A DNA stretch of 64,000 bases, taken from Biscogniauxia marginata (Eukaryota; Ascomycota; Sordariomycetes; Xylariales; Xylariaceae). A program made the position numbers and the translations under genes. Shown here one piece after another: positions 20,991-35,067 of the stretch; the first letter of the stretch is position 1, and every line of letters starts with the position of its first letter. Under the pieces are notes generated by a model. It was given only the letters and a program-made list of their open reading frames with translations. It was not told the origin of the DNA and did not search any database. The stretch covers positions 419,548 to 483,547 of the forward strand of contig MU404075.1 of the NCBI GenBank assembly GCA_022695795.1, written 5' to 3'.

Positions 20991-22808
20991 ATGGCCGCCA
21001 AGGGGGACTCTTCCCGTGGCCCGCCTACGCGGTCCCCTATGCGCTTCATCTCTGTCGATAATGTCCTTCAGCACGCGTCCGAAATACCTTCAGGCCAGCC
21101 TCGAGTGCCTCCTCCTCGAGGACCGCGAAGCATTACCGGCGTGCGCCGTGTGAGTGGAGGAGGACTGCCGAATCTTGCATCACGTACGGGACAGCATAAT
21201 ATGCCATCTCGAACCACCCGAATTAGCGAGAAACTGGTACTCTTACCCGAGACCGTCGATGAGGTCGATGGAGAGGACGAAGAGACAAGGCCAGTTCTAC
21301 AAGAGGATGAAACAAGGCCGCTCAGAGACGAGGAACTAGATGTGCTGCGAAAAAGAGGCGGGCTTCGTGGCAAGAGTTATGCCGAGCGACTACCCAAGTT
21401 CGAACGAGCAGAGAAGCTCTCGAGACTCACTGCATACTGCACCGCCCAGTCATACAAGATGAAATCCACCTCTGAGTTTTTGCGAAAGAAACATGACGCC
21501 AAGACCAAGTTATACGATGATTGTCTTTATACTGTCTACCATACGCCCCTTCTATCCGGCATCGACGGCTACCGGGTTCGAAGCCGACCAATACTCAAGA
21601 CACCTGGAACTGGCAAGACCGTGCTTGATCTTGAAATTGAGCGGAGCGAGCAGAGTGATGAGCATATGGGGTATTATGATGAATACACAGATGGGCCGCG
21701 AGACGAAAGCCCGAGTAATGGAAATGGCAGTCCTCAACGTGAATCAGATGACGAACGCCGCGACACCACGGGCCAGGATCACCCTACGAGTCCAATAAAC
21801 AGATTTGTGCCGGACGCCAAACAGTTCGCCGAGGTGTTCATCTTTTCCTACGGCGTCGTTGTCTTCTGGAACTTTACCGAGCAGCAGGAGAAGGCTATTT
21901 TGGCTGATATCACTTTCGCCGAGAGCGAGACGGGGGTGTCGCTAGTTACACGCCCGCTCGACCAGAGTGACTGCGAGACGGAAGAGTTCCATTTTGAATA
22001 CAATAATGACGTGAAGAGACCTCGTATATTCAACGACATGATCACGCTGCTGCCGCGTTCTGACCATATGGTCAGACTCACCATCAGTCATGCCATAGCT
22101 CAGAGCACCAAGCTCTGCTTCTTCGAGGAGCGCATGTCCGAGACCATGCTGAACGCCCAGCATATACCAAAGGAATTGGCTTTGACCGGGGAATTGGACA
22201 TGACGAGGACTGAGATCGTCAAGATCCTGGGACGCTTATTCAAGAGCCGTGTCGAGATCAACCTCTGTAAGTGCAATTTCCCATTGGCGAATGATATCTA
22301 GTGAATAGAAAACTGACGCGCGTCCACGCCCTTCCCTTCAAACCGTGTAGCATCTAACATTCTCGACGTCCCGAATTTCTTCTGGGACTCGGAGCCCACG
22401 CTGCACCCGCTCTACATCGCCATCCGCGAGTACCTGGAGATCGACCAGCGCACCAAGGTGCTCAACGAGCGGTGCCGCGTCTTCCTCGACCTCGCCGAGA
22501 TCCTCTCGGACTCGGTGGCCGACTCCAAGATGAGCGCCATCACGTGGATCATCATCATCCTCATCATCGTCAGCATCCTCGTCACCGTGACCGAGGTCGC
22601 CCTGCGGTTTGGCATACTCTCTAAGGAGAGGGGTAATAACAACGCGGTTGGAAACGGCGACGGGATGCCCAGTGGGTCTGGCTTGATCATCACGAGGTCG
22701 AACTTATCGCTCGACGAACTACGGCTCTGGGGTGCTAGTCTAAGCGAGCAGGAGCGAGGGGCCGTGTGTGGCGCTGAGTATGTCGGCGCCACATTTGCTG
22801 GTATTTGA
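20991..22808 (+). CDS. DUF155 (RMD1/Sif2-type) membrane protein, 577 aa
   Basis: Exon 1 20991-22266, intron 22267-22350 (GTAAGT...TGTAG), exon 2 22351-22808. The ATG at 20991 (cgacATGGCC) is preferred over an upstream non-ATG opening of the frame. The N-terminal about 270 residues are low complexity and acidic. The DUF155 core starts at about 278 (FAEVFIFSYGVVVFWNFTE) and runs through LTISHAIAQSTKL and SSNILDVPNFFWDSEPTL to YLEIDQRTKVLNERC. A single C-terminal TM helix lies at about 489-510 (TWIIIILIIVSILVTVTEV). This arrangement matches yeast Rmd1/Rmd8 and fission yeast Sif2. RMND1, a metazoan relative, acts in mitochondria, but the location of the fungal cytosolic-type members is less certain. 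It is likely complete. Confidence 0.9.
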
Positions 22809-22824
22809 TTCATTGTATTTGATC

Positions 22825-22863
22825 TCGTTCGTTCGTTCGTGCGTGCGTGCGTGCGTGCGTGCT
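22825..22863. repeat. Tetranucleotide microsatellite (TTCG)n(TGCG)n
   Basis: About four TTCG units are followed by about five TGCG units, just past the stop codon of the DUF155 gene, so it probably lies in its 3' untranslated region. Confidence 0.85.
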
Positions 22864-23495
22864 TGGGAATAGATTAGGTAGGCAGGGTACTAAAGGGGCA
22901 TGGCGAAATAAGGCGTAGGGAAAAAAGGGGGAAGAAGAAAAAAACTAAGTGTAGCATCCGTATCTGATACCCTCGACTTTAGCTGGGTTTCACGACCCCC
23001 ATCTATATGTACACTTTTATTAATGCCTAGGTATACAGAATGAATATAATAATGTCGAAACGTGCGGCACGACCGTTTCCGCTCAAAAAACTTCATCGCG
23101 GCATTTTGTTAATCCTCTTGTTAAAATGTAAGCCAAACTAAGCTAAGGCGCTTAACATAAGATTTTTTTTTGATTTTTTTTTTTTTCAATTTCATCACTC
23201 TCCTCCCGTGTTAGGTATTACTGCCCTCGGACCGTCTTTTGTTGTTCCAGGCACCAGGCCTCCGGTTTGTGGCGGGCTGGCCGACTATGAGGTAGTCGTC
23301 GTGCCGTAGCCTCCCGCGTACACTTCCCTCCTCCTCCTACTCCTACTACTCCTCCTTTTTCTGTCTTGCTCCTATGGAAACAGTGGTTACTTAGGCTGTA
23401 TATAGGAGAAGTGAACGACCTATGTTACCTGACTGCCTACCTAGCAGAGAATGTCTAACTCCCGGGGAATGTATGGTGAATATCTTGTAGATTAT

Positions 23496-23531
23496 TCCTC
23501 CTCCTCCTCTTCTTCTTCTTCTTCTTTTTTT
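23496..23531. repeat. CTC/CTT trinucleotide tract
   Basis: Four CTC-type units pass into about seven CTT units and a T homopolymer, in the spacer between two convergent genes. Confidence 0.8.
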
Positions 23532-25029
23532 GGCGTCTTCTAAAATATCGGTCCTATGCAAGTAGTGGGCGAGGTGGCAAAGGATAAGGTAGGGTAAGGC
23601 AAGCTAGGGCTATCCCTGTTTTATTTTATTTTGGGTTTTTTTTTTTCACTGTCCCTCTGCCTGCTATTTGGGGCTCTTGAGAGGGTAGCGGGGGTAGGTA
23701 AGGTAAGGTAGTACTCCCGCTGATGTCTTCTGATGTTAGGAATACAGCTGCGGACACTGACGCATGTTAGCCAGGTTCTATTTGGTTCGTCGCGTCTTTT
23801 TCTACTGGAGAGGGAAGGGGCAGGAGTTCTGAGCCCATTGCCCTCACTCGCACCAGTCCGCGACGTTCCCGCGTCTGTGTTTCGGGAAATGGGGGGATGC
23901 GGGCCCGAATTCTCGGAGGGAGCTGCTAGGGAAAGGCATTCATTCCTAGTTACCCTGAGAATAGAGACTACCTAGGGTCGACCTTGTCGGTGCCAACACA
24001 CCAGGTGGCCCACCAACCCTATCAATACAGCGTTCTTCGCCTCCCAAGACGTAGAACTATTCCAGTAAGTGATGCGGGTGATTTCCGTTTCTTAATTAAC
24101 TCTTTCTCGCTTTAGGGTGACTCGATGTGCTAGCGACAGCACCAAATATCAGTACAACCCAACACTCTTTTCACTTACCACACTCAGCGAGTTGGTGGAC
24201 TCGGCGGTTGTAAATTGAATGGCAAGTACATGATTAAGTGCAATTAGGTGCCATGGGAGGTGTGGCATGCGAGTCCAAGCTTAGATAGGGGTATCCAGTA
24301 GCCACATGCCATCACGAGCGACCATCCCTCCAGCAGCCCATGCGTCGTCACGCTACCTTGCCGGTATCTCTCTCAAGTCTAAACGAAGTCACAGCTAAGC
24401 AAGCACAACTAAATATAACAAGATATCTAAATGCAAGACACAAGTTTGAATGTTTCATTCCGCATATTCATGCCTGCCCGTATATTCGTCTCTCATCGAC
24501 TCGTCTCGTTGGTTAATATCCCCCCCCTCCTGTTCTGTCCTGATCTATTTATCTACTATACATATAGACAGAATTCTTGTCTCCTTGTTACCACGGTCAT
24601 AGGTCCCATATGTTCTCATTACCCCCTCTGCCGTTCAATAAAGCAAGTGGACATCAAAGCTTTTGGTGTTTTCCTTTTTCTTGTTTCTCCTTTTCGTAAA
24701 AATCCTTCAAATTTGGAAATTTTGGGGTTTGGTTCTCTCGACCAATCTAACGCCGCCGGAGGCTCATATGAATGCAATGAATGCAAAACGCAACGCGAAA
24801 TGCTAAATTAGTGATCTCAGCTATAGGGAAAAAAGAAATTAGAGGAAACTAAGAGAGTATGCAAAGGGCATCTTGTTGCCAGTGTGCTTGGTTGTACAAG
24901 GGGAAACAATTAAGCGAAGCAAAGCCTTCGCCAAGGTATAGAGCGAGCGGTCCAGGCCATTCTCACTCAAGTTATCAGATAGTGCAAATCCAAGATTTCT
25001 ACCGTTCTGATAAAATTCTCGCTGTCATT

Positions 25030-28000
25030 TCATTTTCCGTGCAGCTTTTCCTTCAAGTAGACGACCGTAGCGTAACCAGCACAGCATTGCGTCGTCATGC
25101 CGTGACCACACCAAGGACACTTCACCATTGTAGTTATGGCGGCTGAAACTCCCAGCAGTTTGTCCTCCACGATCGAGTCGGGCTTTGCCATGCATTCATA
25201 AACCCTAGAGGGCATGTCATGGAAGAACTTGCAATTACAGCACTCGACAAGCATTTTTGCAAGGGGCTCTGCTCGACGGTCTGATGGTCCAGCATTCTTG
25301 ATGCTCCCAGACGAATCCTTGTGTGCAAAGTGCGGCCGCAGTGCACGAGATGACGAATTTGAGGAAGCTGGTACATTCTTCCTAGCTTCTTGCAGATACG
25401 CAGCGCCCTGGGAAACTATAGTCTGAGGATCTTGACTGTCGGAAGTATTGTTTCGAGGCAACTTCAATGCTGACTTTCGAGGGTGGACTTCGTCAAAAGG
25501 CTCTACCGGTGGAGAACTAGGGAGACCATTCGAAGCCGTGCCATTTTTCAAATGCTTGGTAAATGATGGTTGATTTTTGTGGGGAGGAAGACCCTTCATC
25601 GTGGAATGGATCTCAAGCGCTGACTGAGCCCGTGGTGGCAGCGGGCTTCTGTCCGGTTTTCTCTTCGCGAGGCCGTCTTCATCCACACCTTCCTTCAAAA
25701 CATCCGCAAAGGTTACTGAATTAGGACCTCCCACTAGTGATGGAGTAGATACTAAGCCTTTGATCCTATCGAATGTAGATGTAGATTGATGACCAAGGTC
25801 GATCGGCATTGCCGTTCGGCTCCAGCTATCATCTTGAAGCTTCGAATCCCTGCCGGTGGATTGATAATCACGTGCTGCCTGGAACTCAATTGGCTGAGGC
25901 CGATTGGTTTTCTGCGATTTTCTCTCGTCATGAGTTGTACTCGAAATGGCGAATGTACTCTGTGGCGCGTCTGTAGGAAATGGCACGGTACCCTTGCGTG
26001 ATTGTGGCCGCGAACTGTCCGGGGTTGTTGCACTGGAGGGCGATGGAGGAGCATCATCATACGTAGAAGATGATGACCTCTCAGACGTACTGTGACTTGG
26101 CTCCGTCTGATGTGACCGAGAGGTAGAGGTACTTTCTGTTTCAATCCCTGCAAGAATTCTTGCGGCTTTTGGTGATATGCCCAGGCGCTCGAATACTGGC
26201 AAGTCACTGTCAGAATAATGAGCAGAAATAGCCGGCGAATTTTTCGGCTTTAGTTCACTTGGAACCTTGCCGGTGCCATTGGCTTGAGATGTGACCACAT
26301 GATGAGCAGCTTGCTTCGTTTGTTCTCTCGCTACTGCGGTTTCGTTAATACTATGCTTGAGGGGATGGTTCTTAAAGAAGTCATCATCATCTTCATAATC
26401 ATCCTCAGCTTCCGATTCCGATTCCTCTGCCTTTTCGGGAATATGAGCAGAGGGGAATTTGTCTTCTGATAGAGATCTCAATTCGAGCGAAGGCGGAGCG
26501 TATGATTCACTAATGAACGCAAGGTAATCCGCGGAACGTTCTTGGCGCCGTGGGTGTTGAGTCTGAGTCGTCTTTGCACCCTTACTGTCGAGAATGCCTA
26601 GGCCATGATCTTCTATCGATTCGAAAATATGTGGGCTCCCTGATTCTTTTAATTCTTCCGTTGTAACTGCTCTCCCAATTGTCGTAGGTATGGGTGACGC
26701 CGGAGAGGCTACGTGCCTCTTATTCGCTTCAGATATAGTTCGATCTTGGCTTCGAGATGGCGGGCGAATAGTTGAGGCGTGAGTGCCGACGGATATCTCA
26801 TCATCTTCTTGATGAGCACCATGTTCGACATCGAGTCGATCCATTTCTTCGTCGAAGCCAGGCACGGGCTTGGGGTCCTCTCGAACATCTGCTGGGAGTT
26901 GAACGTAGCTATTGACCTGAATATCAACTTCCTGGTTCCGGTTTCGGGGTTTCTTCGTTCGATCTTCCAAACGACTAGGAACTTCAGTATACGACCTTGC
27001 CTGTTGGGTTAGTCGTTCTGTTCGAGATTGCTTCTCCTGAGCCATGACCATGGCCATAACCGAATCCCTCTTTGAAGCTTGTGCTGGTTCTGCATGAACC
27101 CGACGGTCTTTGGATCTCACTGGTGTAGGTGACTCGCGATCCCTACTAGCATCTCGAGACTCACCCGCTTGAACTCTAATCTTACGCGCCCGAGGAGCAA
27201 TTTCGGGACCAGGCTCATTGTCTGCTTGCTTAGGCTTCGGAGGGAATACAAAATCAGGTGGTTGTTGCGCAGAGTCTATCGTGGGTTTGGGATCTTCTTT
27301 CTGCCTCTCGGGACGTTGAGGCTTCGGTGTATCTGAGAGCTTCTCGTTGACGGCACCAGCTGCTCGAGCACTGCCGGGCCTCTTTGTTTGGTTGCTACTA
27401 CCATCTTCAGTTGGGTGATAATAAAGGTAAGATGGTCCCCTGAGTTTATTTAACGTGGATGAGAGCAGAGATTGTGAACGTCCGTGGCCCGAACCAGCAA
27501 AATACCGAGCTGACGGGGGTTGTTTTTCTTGTGAGGAATTAGACCGGGTTGATGTCGAAATGACTGATCTGATAGACGGCGGTTTTCGAGGATTTGTGGG
27601 ATTCGAGTCTGCACCCTGGAGTGATCGATCATCATCAACGCTCACTTGCGAGGTTTCAATTATTTTCTGTACGGTAGAGACATTCCCGTGCTGGAGTCTA
27701 AAACCGGAGAGAAAACCCTTGCTTTTAGGCTTGCCATTGACCTCCTGGACTGGCCCCTTTCCGGTAAGTTGGCGGTTGGTCATCGTTTCCTTTAGCGCGG
27801 GTTTCGATATACTAGGGTTTTCACTCTCGGGTTTGACGTAGCTCTCTAAATGAGGAGCTGATCTTGACCAATCCGTGGTTGTTAGTTGGTTTACTCTCTG
27901 AACATCCTGCGGAGGAGCCTTGCTCAGCCGGTTGCCCTTCTTCTTCAAAAGATTCTCTTCTTTATCTTTCCTGTCTTGACTAGTACCCCGCTTTTTCGGC

Positions 28001-28597
28001 TTCTTCTTTTTGTACTGTTCCCAGCTAGGTGACTGACATATGGAAGATTGGTCCGACAGGTTGATGTCTTCTTCCTCCTCGGGATCTGAGAATGTCACCG
28101 TTTTGGCGCGCTCCTCTCTGACTGAATCCTTCCCTGGATGTTGGCTTTCAAGAGGGCCATCCGCCCCCGCAGCCAGAGGTTCGGTAGGTGATGGGGGAAT
28201 GGATATTGAAAGGGACGGTAGGGCAGAGCTCCGGCGTACGGCTTTCATTATCTGGGTCTGGTGGGAAAGCGGAGGATGAGCACTTAGCCGCCGAGCCTTA
28301 AATGGACGATGATTTGCATTGGCAGAGGGTGAACTTGTACTTGGCGGCGAGCTTGTCGTTGGGTCTTGGTCTTGCCGGGTGCGCTGCATCTATAAGGTGG
28401 GAGAAGACGGCTTATTAGTGGTGGATCGACATGTGGAGGGGATAATAAGGAAGGGGTTGTCGGGTCCCATGCGATCGACGAGGAGGGTTGCATGCCGGAA
28501 AATAACATACCTTGAACCTTTTCTCAAGCTCCAGCATCCGCAAGAAGCTATCAGACCGCGGCGGCGGGTCTGGCTTTGAGTCGCGCACTTTGGGCAT
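25030..28597 (-). CDS. Large disordered protein with Cys-rich C-terminus, 1148 aa
   Basis: Exon 1 28597-28511 encodes MPKVRDSKPDPPPRSDSFLR and on to KRFK. Intron 28510-28390 has donor GTATGT and acceptor TTATAG. Exon 2 28389-25030 begins with an internal Met codon that could also serve as a start. Nearly the whole protein is Ser/Pro/Lys/Glu-rich and low complexity, with many basic-acidic patches and no visible fold. Near residues 640-655 an acidic cluster ESEAEDDYEDDDDFF stands out. The last about 72 residues are different and look folded, with Cys at 1079, 1080, 1082, 1095, 1120, 1123, 1131 and 1132 in patterns CCNC and CPWC...CC. This is a probable metal-binding module of a fungal family I cannot name. 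A scaffold or septal/cytoskeletal role is possible but unproven. Confidence 0.78.
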
Positions 28598-31500
28598 ATT
28601 GGGGATTACGCGTCAGCTGGATAGCAGAGCAACTGCAATAATTCCTCGGGTGGTAAATCGGCTCGCAGGGAGGGTAGGTCGGGGCGAGACGGGGGATGCG
28701 AAGTCGCACTGGGACGAAGGGCCGGGTCACCGCAAGGCAGAGGAGCCGGGCTAGTGAATGAGCCGAGCCAACAAGATCATTCGTTTCTTGTCCGGCGTCG
28801 TAATAACAAGCCGTGTTATAAACAGGAAGCGAGTGACGGCGGGCCGGAACACATGTGCGAAGGAAAAGTGAATATATCCTGGTAGTCTTGGCTGTCTAGA
28901 TGCGTATGTCGATATAGCCGGCGTCTATTTTGGGCTCGGGTCCGACTGAACGATGGATGGCCACATTCACTCCTAGCATGGGCCTTGTGCGCTCCCGCCT
29001 CTCTGAATGAGTTGGGGAATCTGTAGAAAACGTCACGGCAACGATTGTACTGATTAGGTGCCTGAGGGAAGTCTAGGCCAAGCGAATGACGGTGGAAAAA
29101 GAACGAATAGGTATCGTCGACGTATTAGCCGTATAGAACCCGGTGGTTCGTCTGACGGGGAAGGCTAGGAAAGGTACATGTAGTATTATGTGCATGTACC
29201 AAGATGCAGGTGTGGAATCAGATAAACAGATACAAGTTATATTAGACGCGAATAGCGTGAGGGCAAAACGAGCGCTGGGGAATGAAAAATGGTGGAAGGT
29301 CGGGCAAGTTGGGAGGAGGCAGGTAGACGAAGAGGCAACGAAAAGCGTTTGTCTCCTCCAGTCGATGTTTTAGTGGGGAGAAACATTCAATCCGTCATTG
29401 TATGTATGCAGATGAATGCTACCTGCAGAGAAAGGGACGAAGAAAAATTTGCAGGGGGCATCCATGATGACCAACACGAGATTGAGTGACAGCAACAACT
29501 GCAAGAGCCTGGCGGCGATGCACGTATGTGTAAGAGTAGTACTACATGAGGGATACAACCTGGTACTCTGAGTTGGTTGGTTCGATAGGTGACGGCGTAT
29601 TACTTAATCGATCAATTTGACATGTACTAAAAAAAAACCACTAGACAAAGGGCCACTTACAGGGCGTATAGGCTTCCCATGCGATAAGTCGTTAGCAGAG
29701 GAAAGAGCAATCATGTAGAGAAGTTGTCTAAGGTACTTGTGACGTACCCGACACAGCAATGGTGGAACGGTCACTAAAACTAGTAAGTTGACTGGCTGGG
29801 GTCGCCTACATCTGAATCTATCTACCTATGAGTAAGCAGATCTGGCCATGTATTAATATTGTTGCATTACATCGAACGATGATGCTCTCATGAACATGGC
29901 GTAGAGATAGTTGCTCAATTAGGTAAGGAATGATAAAACGACTGGTATAGTAGCTGGGGGGTTGTCGGAAGGTTGCATCCTTATAATGTTCCCTTTTCTC
30001 CCCTTCCTCTCTTTTTTTTTGACGGGCATAAAGGACTGCAGTTATGATTACAAACGAGTTGTCTGTGCAACATGGCTTTAGTGGTTGTGCATGCTTGATG
30101 ACACTTACGATGGCGGTGTATTGATGTACGTAGCACAGTTGAGTATGTGTATAGGTACCACTAGGGAACTATTTAAAGATCTATACTAATCAAATATAGG
30201 TCAAGTAGGTAGGTCAAGTTATAATGTAGATCTTTACAAGTTAGTTAACATGGGGTTCAATCAAGTGGAACGCCTGCGTAAGTCAATACATACTGTACAT
30301 ACTTATGTAGTTAAGTACAGCACCGTACCTACATGCCTTAGGTAATGGTTCTGGCCGAGCGGCTACTACAGGGCCCCACCGTCTAAGCTCGCCGTACGCT
30401 TGTCCGGGCCTCCTACAGCAAGCAATACTTTGCGTTAGCTTTTCACTAGTGTAGGTTGGGCATTTCTCCCGGACCCCAACCCGCCAAGCTAACGCTGTTT
30501 AATACCTACTAGTATATGTCAAAAAGCCTTGAGCTAGCAGGCAGACAACAAGGCGAAACGAAGTTCACTCGAAAGCAACTCTAGTTTATACTACTCTATG
30601 CTCCATTCCATACTATACACTAAAAGACACGTTCTAATTTATATACTTCGCCTCGACTGTTTGTTTCGCTCAAGCAATCTGTGAGGTCGACGACGATCTA
30701 GAATCCGAACTGAACACCCCGAATAGGTAGGTAACACCCAATCCGGTGAATCGGTAGAATGCTGCACTGTACATTTGTACAATATTCTACGTTAGAAAAC
30801 CCTTACATCTATCTCTTGGGTCTTGGCCGCTATGTGTAGCTCAATCTGGACCTGTGACGATTGTCTGCTGCCGACCGTGCGTCGATATCGTCAGAGTTGT
30901 AGATTATGGGCTAAAGCCCCATGTTCCTAAACGGGAAGCGCTAAAGGCTGTCGTCCGGGTTTAAAGTCTCGTCGACTCGATCCGATCCCACGATTCCCGG
31001 GCGACATCCATGCCCTCGGAACATATTGCAGAATAATACGCCTCGTCTCTTTACCCGTCTTAGCCTCTCAGCTACCCTGTTCCCAGCCAGCTTCGCTAGA
31101 TGAGAATATCGATATTCTCGACAGAGTTCCGGCAGCTTTCCGCTGCAGGCTTAATTGTCCACACCTTACCTAATACCGGTGCATAGGTGCATAGTGCCTA
31201 CGGGGAAGAAATAGATCGACCGCGTGCTGATAGGTCTGCCTAGTTGCTGCTGACAGTTGAACTAACAGTTGACAATAAAGCTGCGCGCTATTTCACGTCG
31301 CTTTGTTCGTCGGCGCGGAAGTGAATCAGCTAGATGGTTGTAACCAACCCAGGATTCAACAATAAAGTTGCAATTAACTCATCAATGACCACATGCATAA
31401 GAATGAACAGGTATCGCCTACCCAGCATTCCAGCTCTCGGTTACCAGTCTCAATTTACCTAGTTAGTGTACATGCTCCTATTTTTATCACAAACTGGTCC

Positions 31501-32818
31501 CGGCTGCACAGACGCATTCGGCGGAGTCGTCTATCAGACCTCCGACCGAATCAGTGTCCGACATCCGAGCCTCGAGAGCATTCATCACCCTTACTTATTA
31601 TGTAGGCTCTGGTTGTAGTTGGGGCGGAATTCGCACCAACTCACGTGTCGGTGGCGCGTTAGACAACACAGCAAAAAATAGCGAGCCAACTAATTTTTGC
31701 GGCTCAAGAGCACATGACTTAAAGCAGCATCTTGAGGTTTAGGGTCATCCTAAATAAGCCTCAGCCCTCGTATTCCAGCTCCCGGCGTCTTGGCTGCCGG
31801 CGCTAGAGAGTGTATTGTCTACGCCCGCATCGGACGACGTACTGTATGTATAGTGCGTAAAAGGGGGGGGCTGTCAGCAACAGCACTCTTACACTTGGAT
31901 CATCTGGCCCGTTGCATACACAAGAATTGATACAGGTAAGTAAACTAGAATACATAACAGGTTTTATTATGTCAAAATCTTGATCTAACACATTGTGGGT
32001 CTATTGAACCAGCATTCCGGCAGCTTGCGCTTCTATAAATCCACTCGATTTGGCTATAACCCGAGGATTCCAAGCATATCAAACACCTTCCTAAGCGCCA
32101 TAAGCTATGAGGCCTAATAAAACTTACTGAATTGGGTCTACTAACCGGTTTCCTAATACTTTGGGCTGACCACTACGATGACGCGAGTTCTTGTTGTTAT
32201 TATGTTTCCTCGTACGACAAGACTGTGAGTGATTCAATACCTCCTCTGCGAATATACAGCTACACGAGGGTAACTAAATCAAGCTAGTTTGTTATAATGG
32301 CGGCATTGTATACATAAAGTATCATTTGATCCATGAAGGGACACTCAATCCTAGGTAAGGTGGATACCCAGTACTATCGAACTTAATGAAGAAGGTATAA
32401 ATACCTACCTACTTCTAAACCCGAGCTTAATTCCGCCTGGTAGAACTGGCGTCATTTTATTCGTGCGTCATTGAAAACCAATCCTCGCCTAAATTTATTC
32501 ACGACATCAAATCTAATCCGAAAGCACCACTACCACTACTTGACGATATATCATGCCCAATGACAGCAACCCTTCATTCGGATCACATGGAGGCTATATT
32601 CTACGACCTCACTAGCCCCGAGAAGTATTAGCAGTAATAAGTGATACCTTGAGCTATTCTCATACCACTAGACAACAACGTGTTGGGATTTCGTCTACTC
32701 ATTGGTTTGATTTCGTACGTCAATCGGCAAAAGAAAACCTCTACTTCGTGATCTCAACAACGTTTTACTCCGAAATTAAGATATCATCACATCCCAAGCT
32801 CACTTGACTTAGCAAGCC

Positions 32819-33290
32819 ATGATCCCGGGGGTTTCCGCCGCGTCTTCGCAGTTAGATCGTGCTATTCTTGGACAGTCGTCGCAGGCATTCGCACCTGTTT
32901 CTATCGCCGATTTAATCTCTGCGTCTGGATAAATTGAGCTTCTAGATAGGCCGTTTCTGCGACCCTAGCAGCAACAACAGCTCTGTGGCGCCGAGAAAAT
33001 CTCAGCGTAGCACTTGCATACCTCGATAATCTACCGTTCACGACTCTTCTGCGAACTAGCGAGGGCCTTACACCCGATATCTTCCTAGCCCCTAGGCTAG
33101 GTTTATGAAGAGGCTCGTCTGCCGACGGGCACATGAGGACGCACCCCAGATCTGCAGGACCCAGGAGCACGTTTAAATTAACTACCCTCACACCATCCGA
33201 GTCAAAACCAGTGCCCACCGTGGTGGCAAGGCAACACAGGGCCATCGAGCAGCTCATCAATTGGTACGTGAATCACGACGCTCGTTAGCC
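32819..33290 (+). pseudogene. Possible decayed gene of unknown family
   Basis: From an ATG at 32819 a peptide can be followed (SQLDRAILGQSSQAFAP, IADLISASG, then a TAA, then IELLD). It continues in another frame as SATLAATTALWRRENLSVAL and YLDNLPFTTLLRTSEGL, then stops. A third frame near 33210-33285 gives VARQHRAIEQLINWYVNHD. These stretches read like protein but need a stop and frameshifts to join. I do not recognise the family. The alternative is that all are chance frames. Confidence 0.25.
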
Positions 33291-35010
33291 TACCCAATCA
33301 CGGCTTGAGGACTATTCAGCTCCCCCGGCACGTAGTAGATGGCGGTTTATTTTGCCGCGAAGAAGTGCGAAGACATGTAGGAGCGAACGAGCCATCGTGC
33401 ATACGTAGGACCATGACCTTGGAATCCTGAGCCCGACTAGTAGTCGGCCACATGTCGGCGTTGTGGGTAACTTTAGCCGGCATAGATACAGGCAGGCTGA
33501 AAAGCTGACCTGTCGGCGATTGACTTTTCGTCTTGATTTTTTTATTATCTTTCGACGCCTCTAATCGCTGACCTCCAGCATTCCTAGCGTCCCACGGCAT
33601 ATCATTCGGCCCACTGGGCATGCGTTGTGAACCCGGGAAACCTTGTAAGACCAAGTCTAGCCGCTTCATCAGGATCGATCCAGATGCATGTCATCCGGGG
33701 ATTTCCTCCTTACGCCAAGGGAGGAATACATATTTATTGATGACGAGCTGCAGTTACATGAATTTCCATTACCTTATACTATTACATTCGTTTCCTCACC
33801 GGTTAGCCTTTCGCTGTTCACGGCCTATGATCTTCGCGGTCCCAAGATCGTACTCTATCGTCGATTCATAGTTCGAGCGAGTCCGGTATGGCCGTCTCGG
33901 TTGCCGTCGGTTTTGATCTCTTCCAGTTGCCAAAATTATCTTCCCACATGCACAGAATTCCTGGAAAAGCAAAAACACCGTGGCTCATCTATTGTGGTTG
34001 CATCTGCCGCTATCGCTCGCCAAATATACCTAACCTAGATACCCGCGCAGGAGCTGACGCGTAAGGCTACAAGCCTAGAAGTTACGGTTTCTGCTTCTCT
34101 TCCCCTTTGCTCCCATGATACAGTAGTATTCCGCCCAAAGTCCGGTGTGCGGCTACCAACTAACGGGCCGCGATGCAGAAAACGCCCCTCCCCGTTTTTC
34201 TTCTATTTTTATCCCCTTTTCCATTATTCGGGTTCTTAATATACGCAAATGCTTAATATATCCTGATTTTTTCGCTAACACCCCGTGCTGGCTTCCGCAC
34301 GTGTAAACATTTGGTTAAAGAGCCTCAAGGACGAGGAGAAATGGAAAAGCCATCGGGAACGCGCGGCGGCGAAGCGCTCACTCGCTCACTCTTTCGGGTG
34401 AAAGAAAAAAAAGGTACCCCGCAAGTTTTTAGATGCTGCGCTTAGTGCTGATGGATGATGTGCAAAAACTGCGGAATGAGCAAATAGGTTGAGGGGGATT
34501 CTAGACCGGATCAAAAACTAGTTGGGACTTGCGCGGAGACGGGACACTTCGAGCAGGAAGAAGGTAAGCAGGGACCTACGAAATTCATGGCTGAAGTCCG
34601 AACACGGAGCAGCGCGATTTTGTGGGGGATAGCGAGCGAGTAGCGAATTCTGTTGAGGCCCCCTTGGACCTCCCTTTCGCCGTGGATACGGGAGTCAATA
34701 CCCTCCCTCGGACAAGAGAAGGTGGATGTTTCTACGAGGATATCCCCATTCAGATATTGGATGGCGCCCTCGCCTTGGACATGAGGGTAGTTAGACAGGA
34801 CTAGGCAGATTGTCCCAGGAAGCGGGCATCTGAGAAATCTTTTTTATATCTGAAATAGACAGTGATTCTGACTAGTATATCACAACTTTGAACAGGTATA
34901 GATATTCGTGCACTCATAGGTGGGCTTTTCAAGACTCAATTCAAACTCTCGAACCTAGATTCTGAATGAATATAGTTCTACACAGTTACAAGCGAGTCGC
35001 TTCAAGGCTC

Positions 35011-35067
35011 ACTCTCTTCTCTTCTCTTCTCTTCTCTTCTTTTCTCTTCTCTTCTTTTCTCTTCTCT
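35011..35067. repeat. CTTCT pentanucleotide microsatellite
   Basis: About ten imperfect CTTCT units lie about 250 nt beyond the MCR1 stop codon. The run has slipped variants with extra T. Confidence 0.85.

Larger units (their letters stand above)
22809..25029. other. Long spacer with microsatellites
   Basis: About 2.2 kb between the 3' ends of the DUF155 gene and the 1148-aa gene. It holds a TTCG/TGCG tetranucleotide run (22825-22863), A/T homopolymers near 23160-23190, and CTC/CTT tracts (about 23320-23360 and 23496-23531). Open stretches at 23733-23975 and 24431-24811 on the plus strand look like chance frames. Confidence 0.45.

Noticed and set aside
33688..34038. Plus-strand 116-codon frame with ATG
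   Set aside because: No recognisable motif. Composition is compatible with chance in a gene-poor region.
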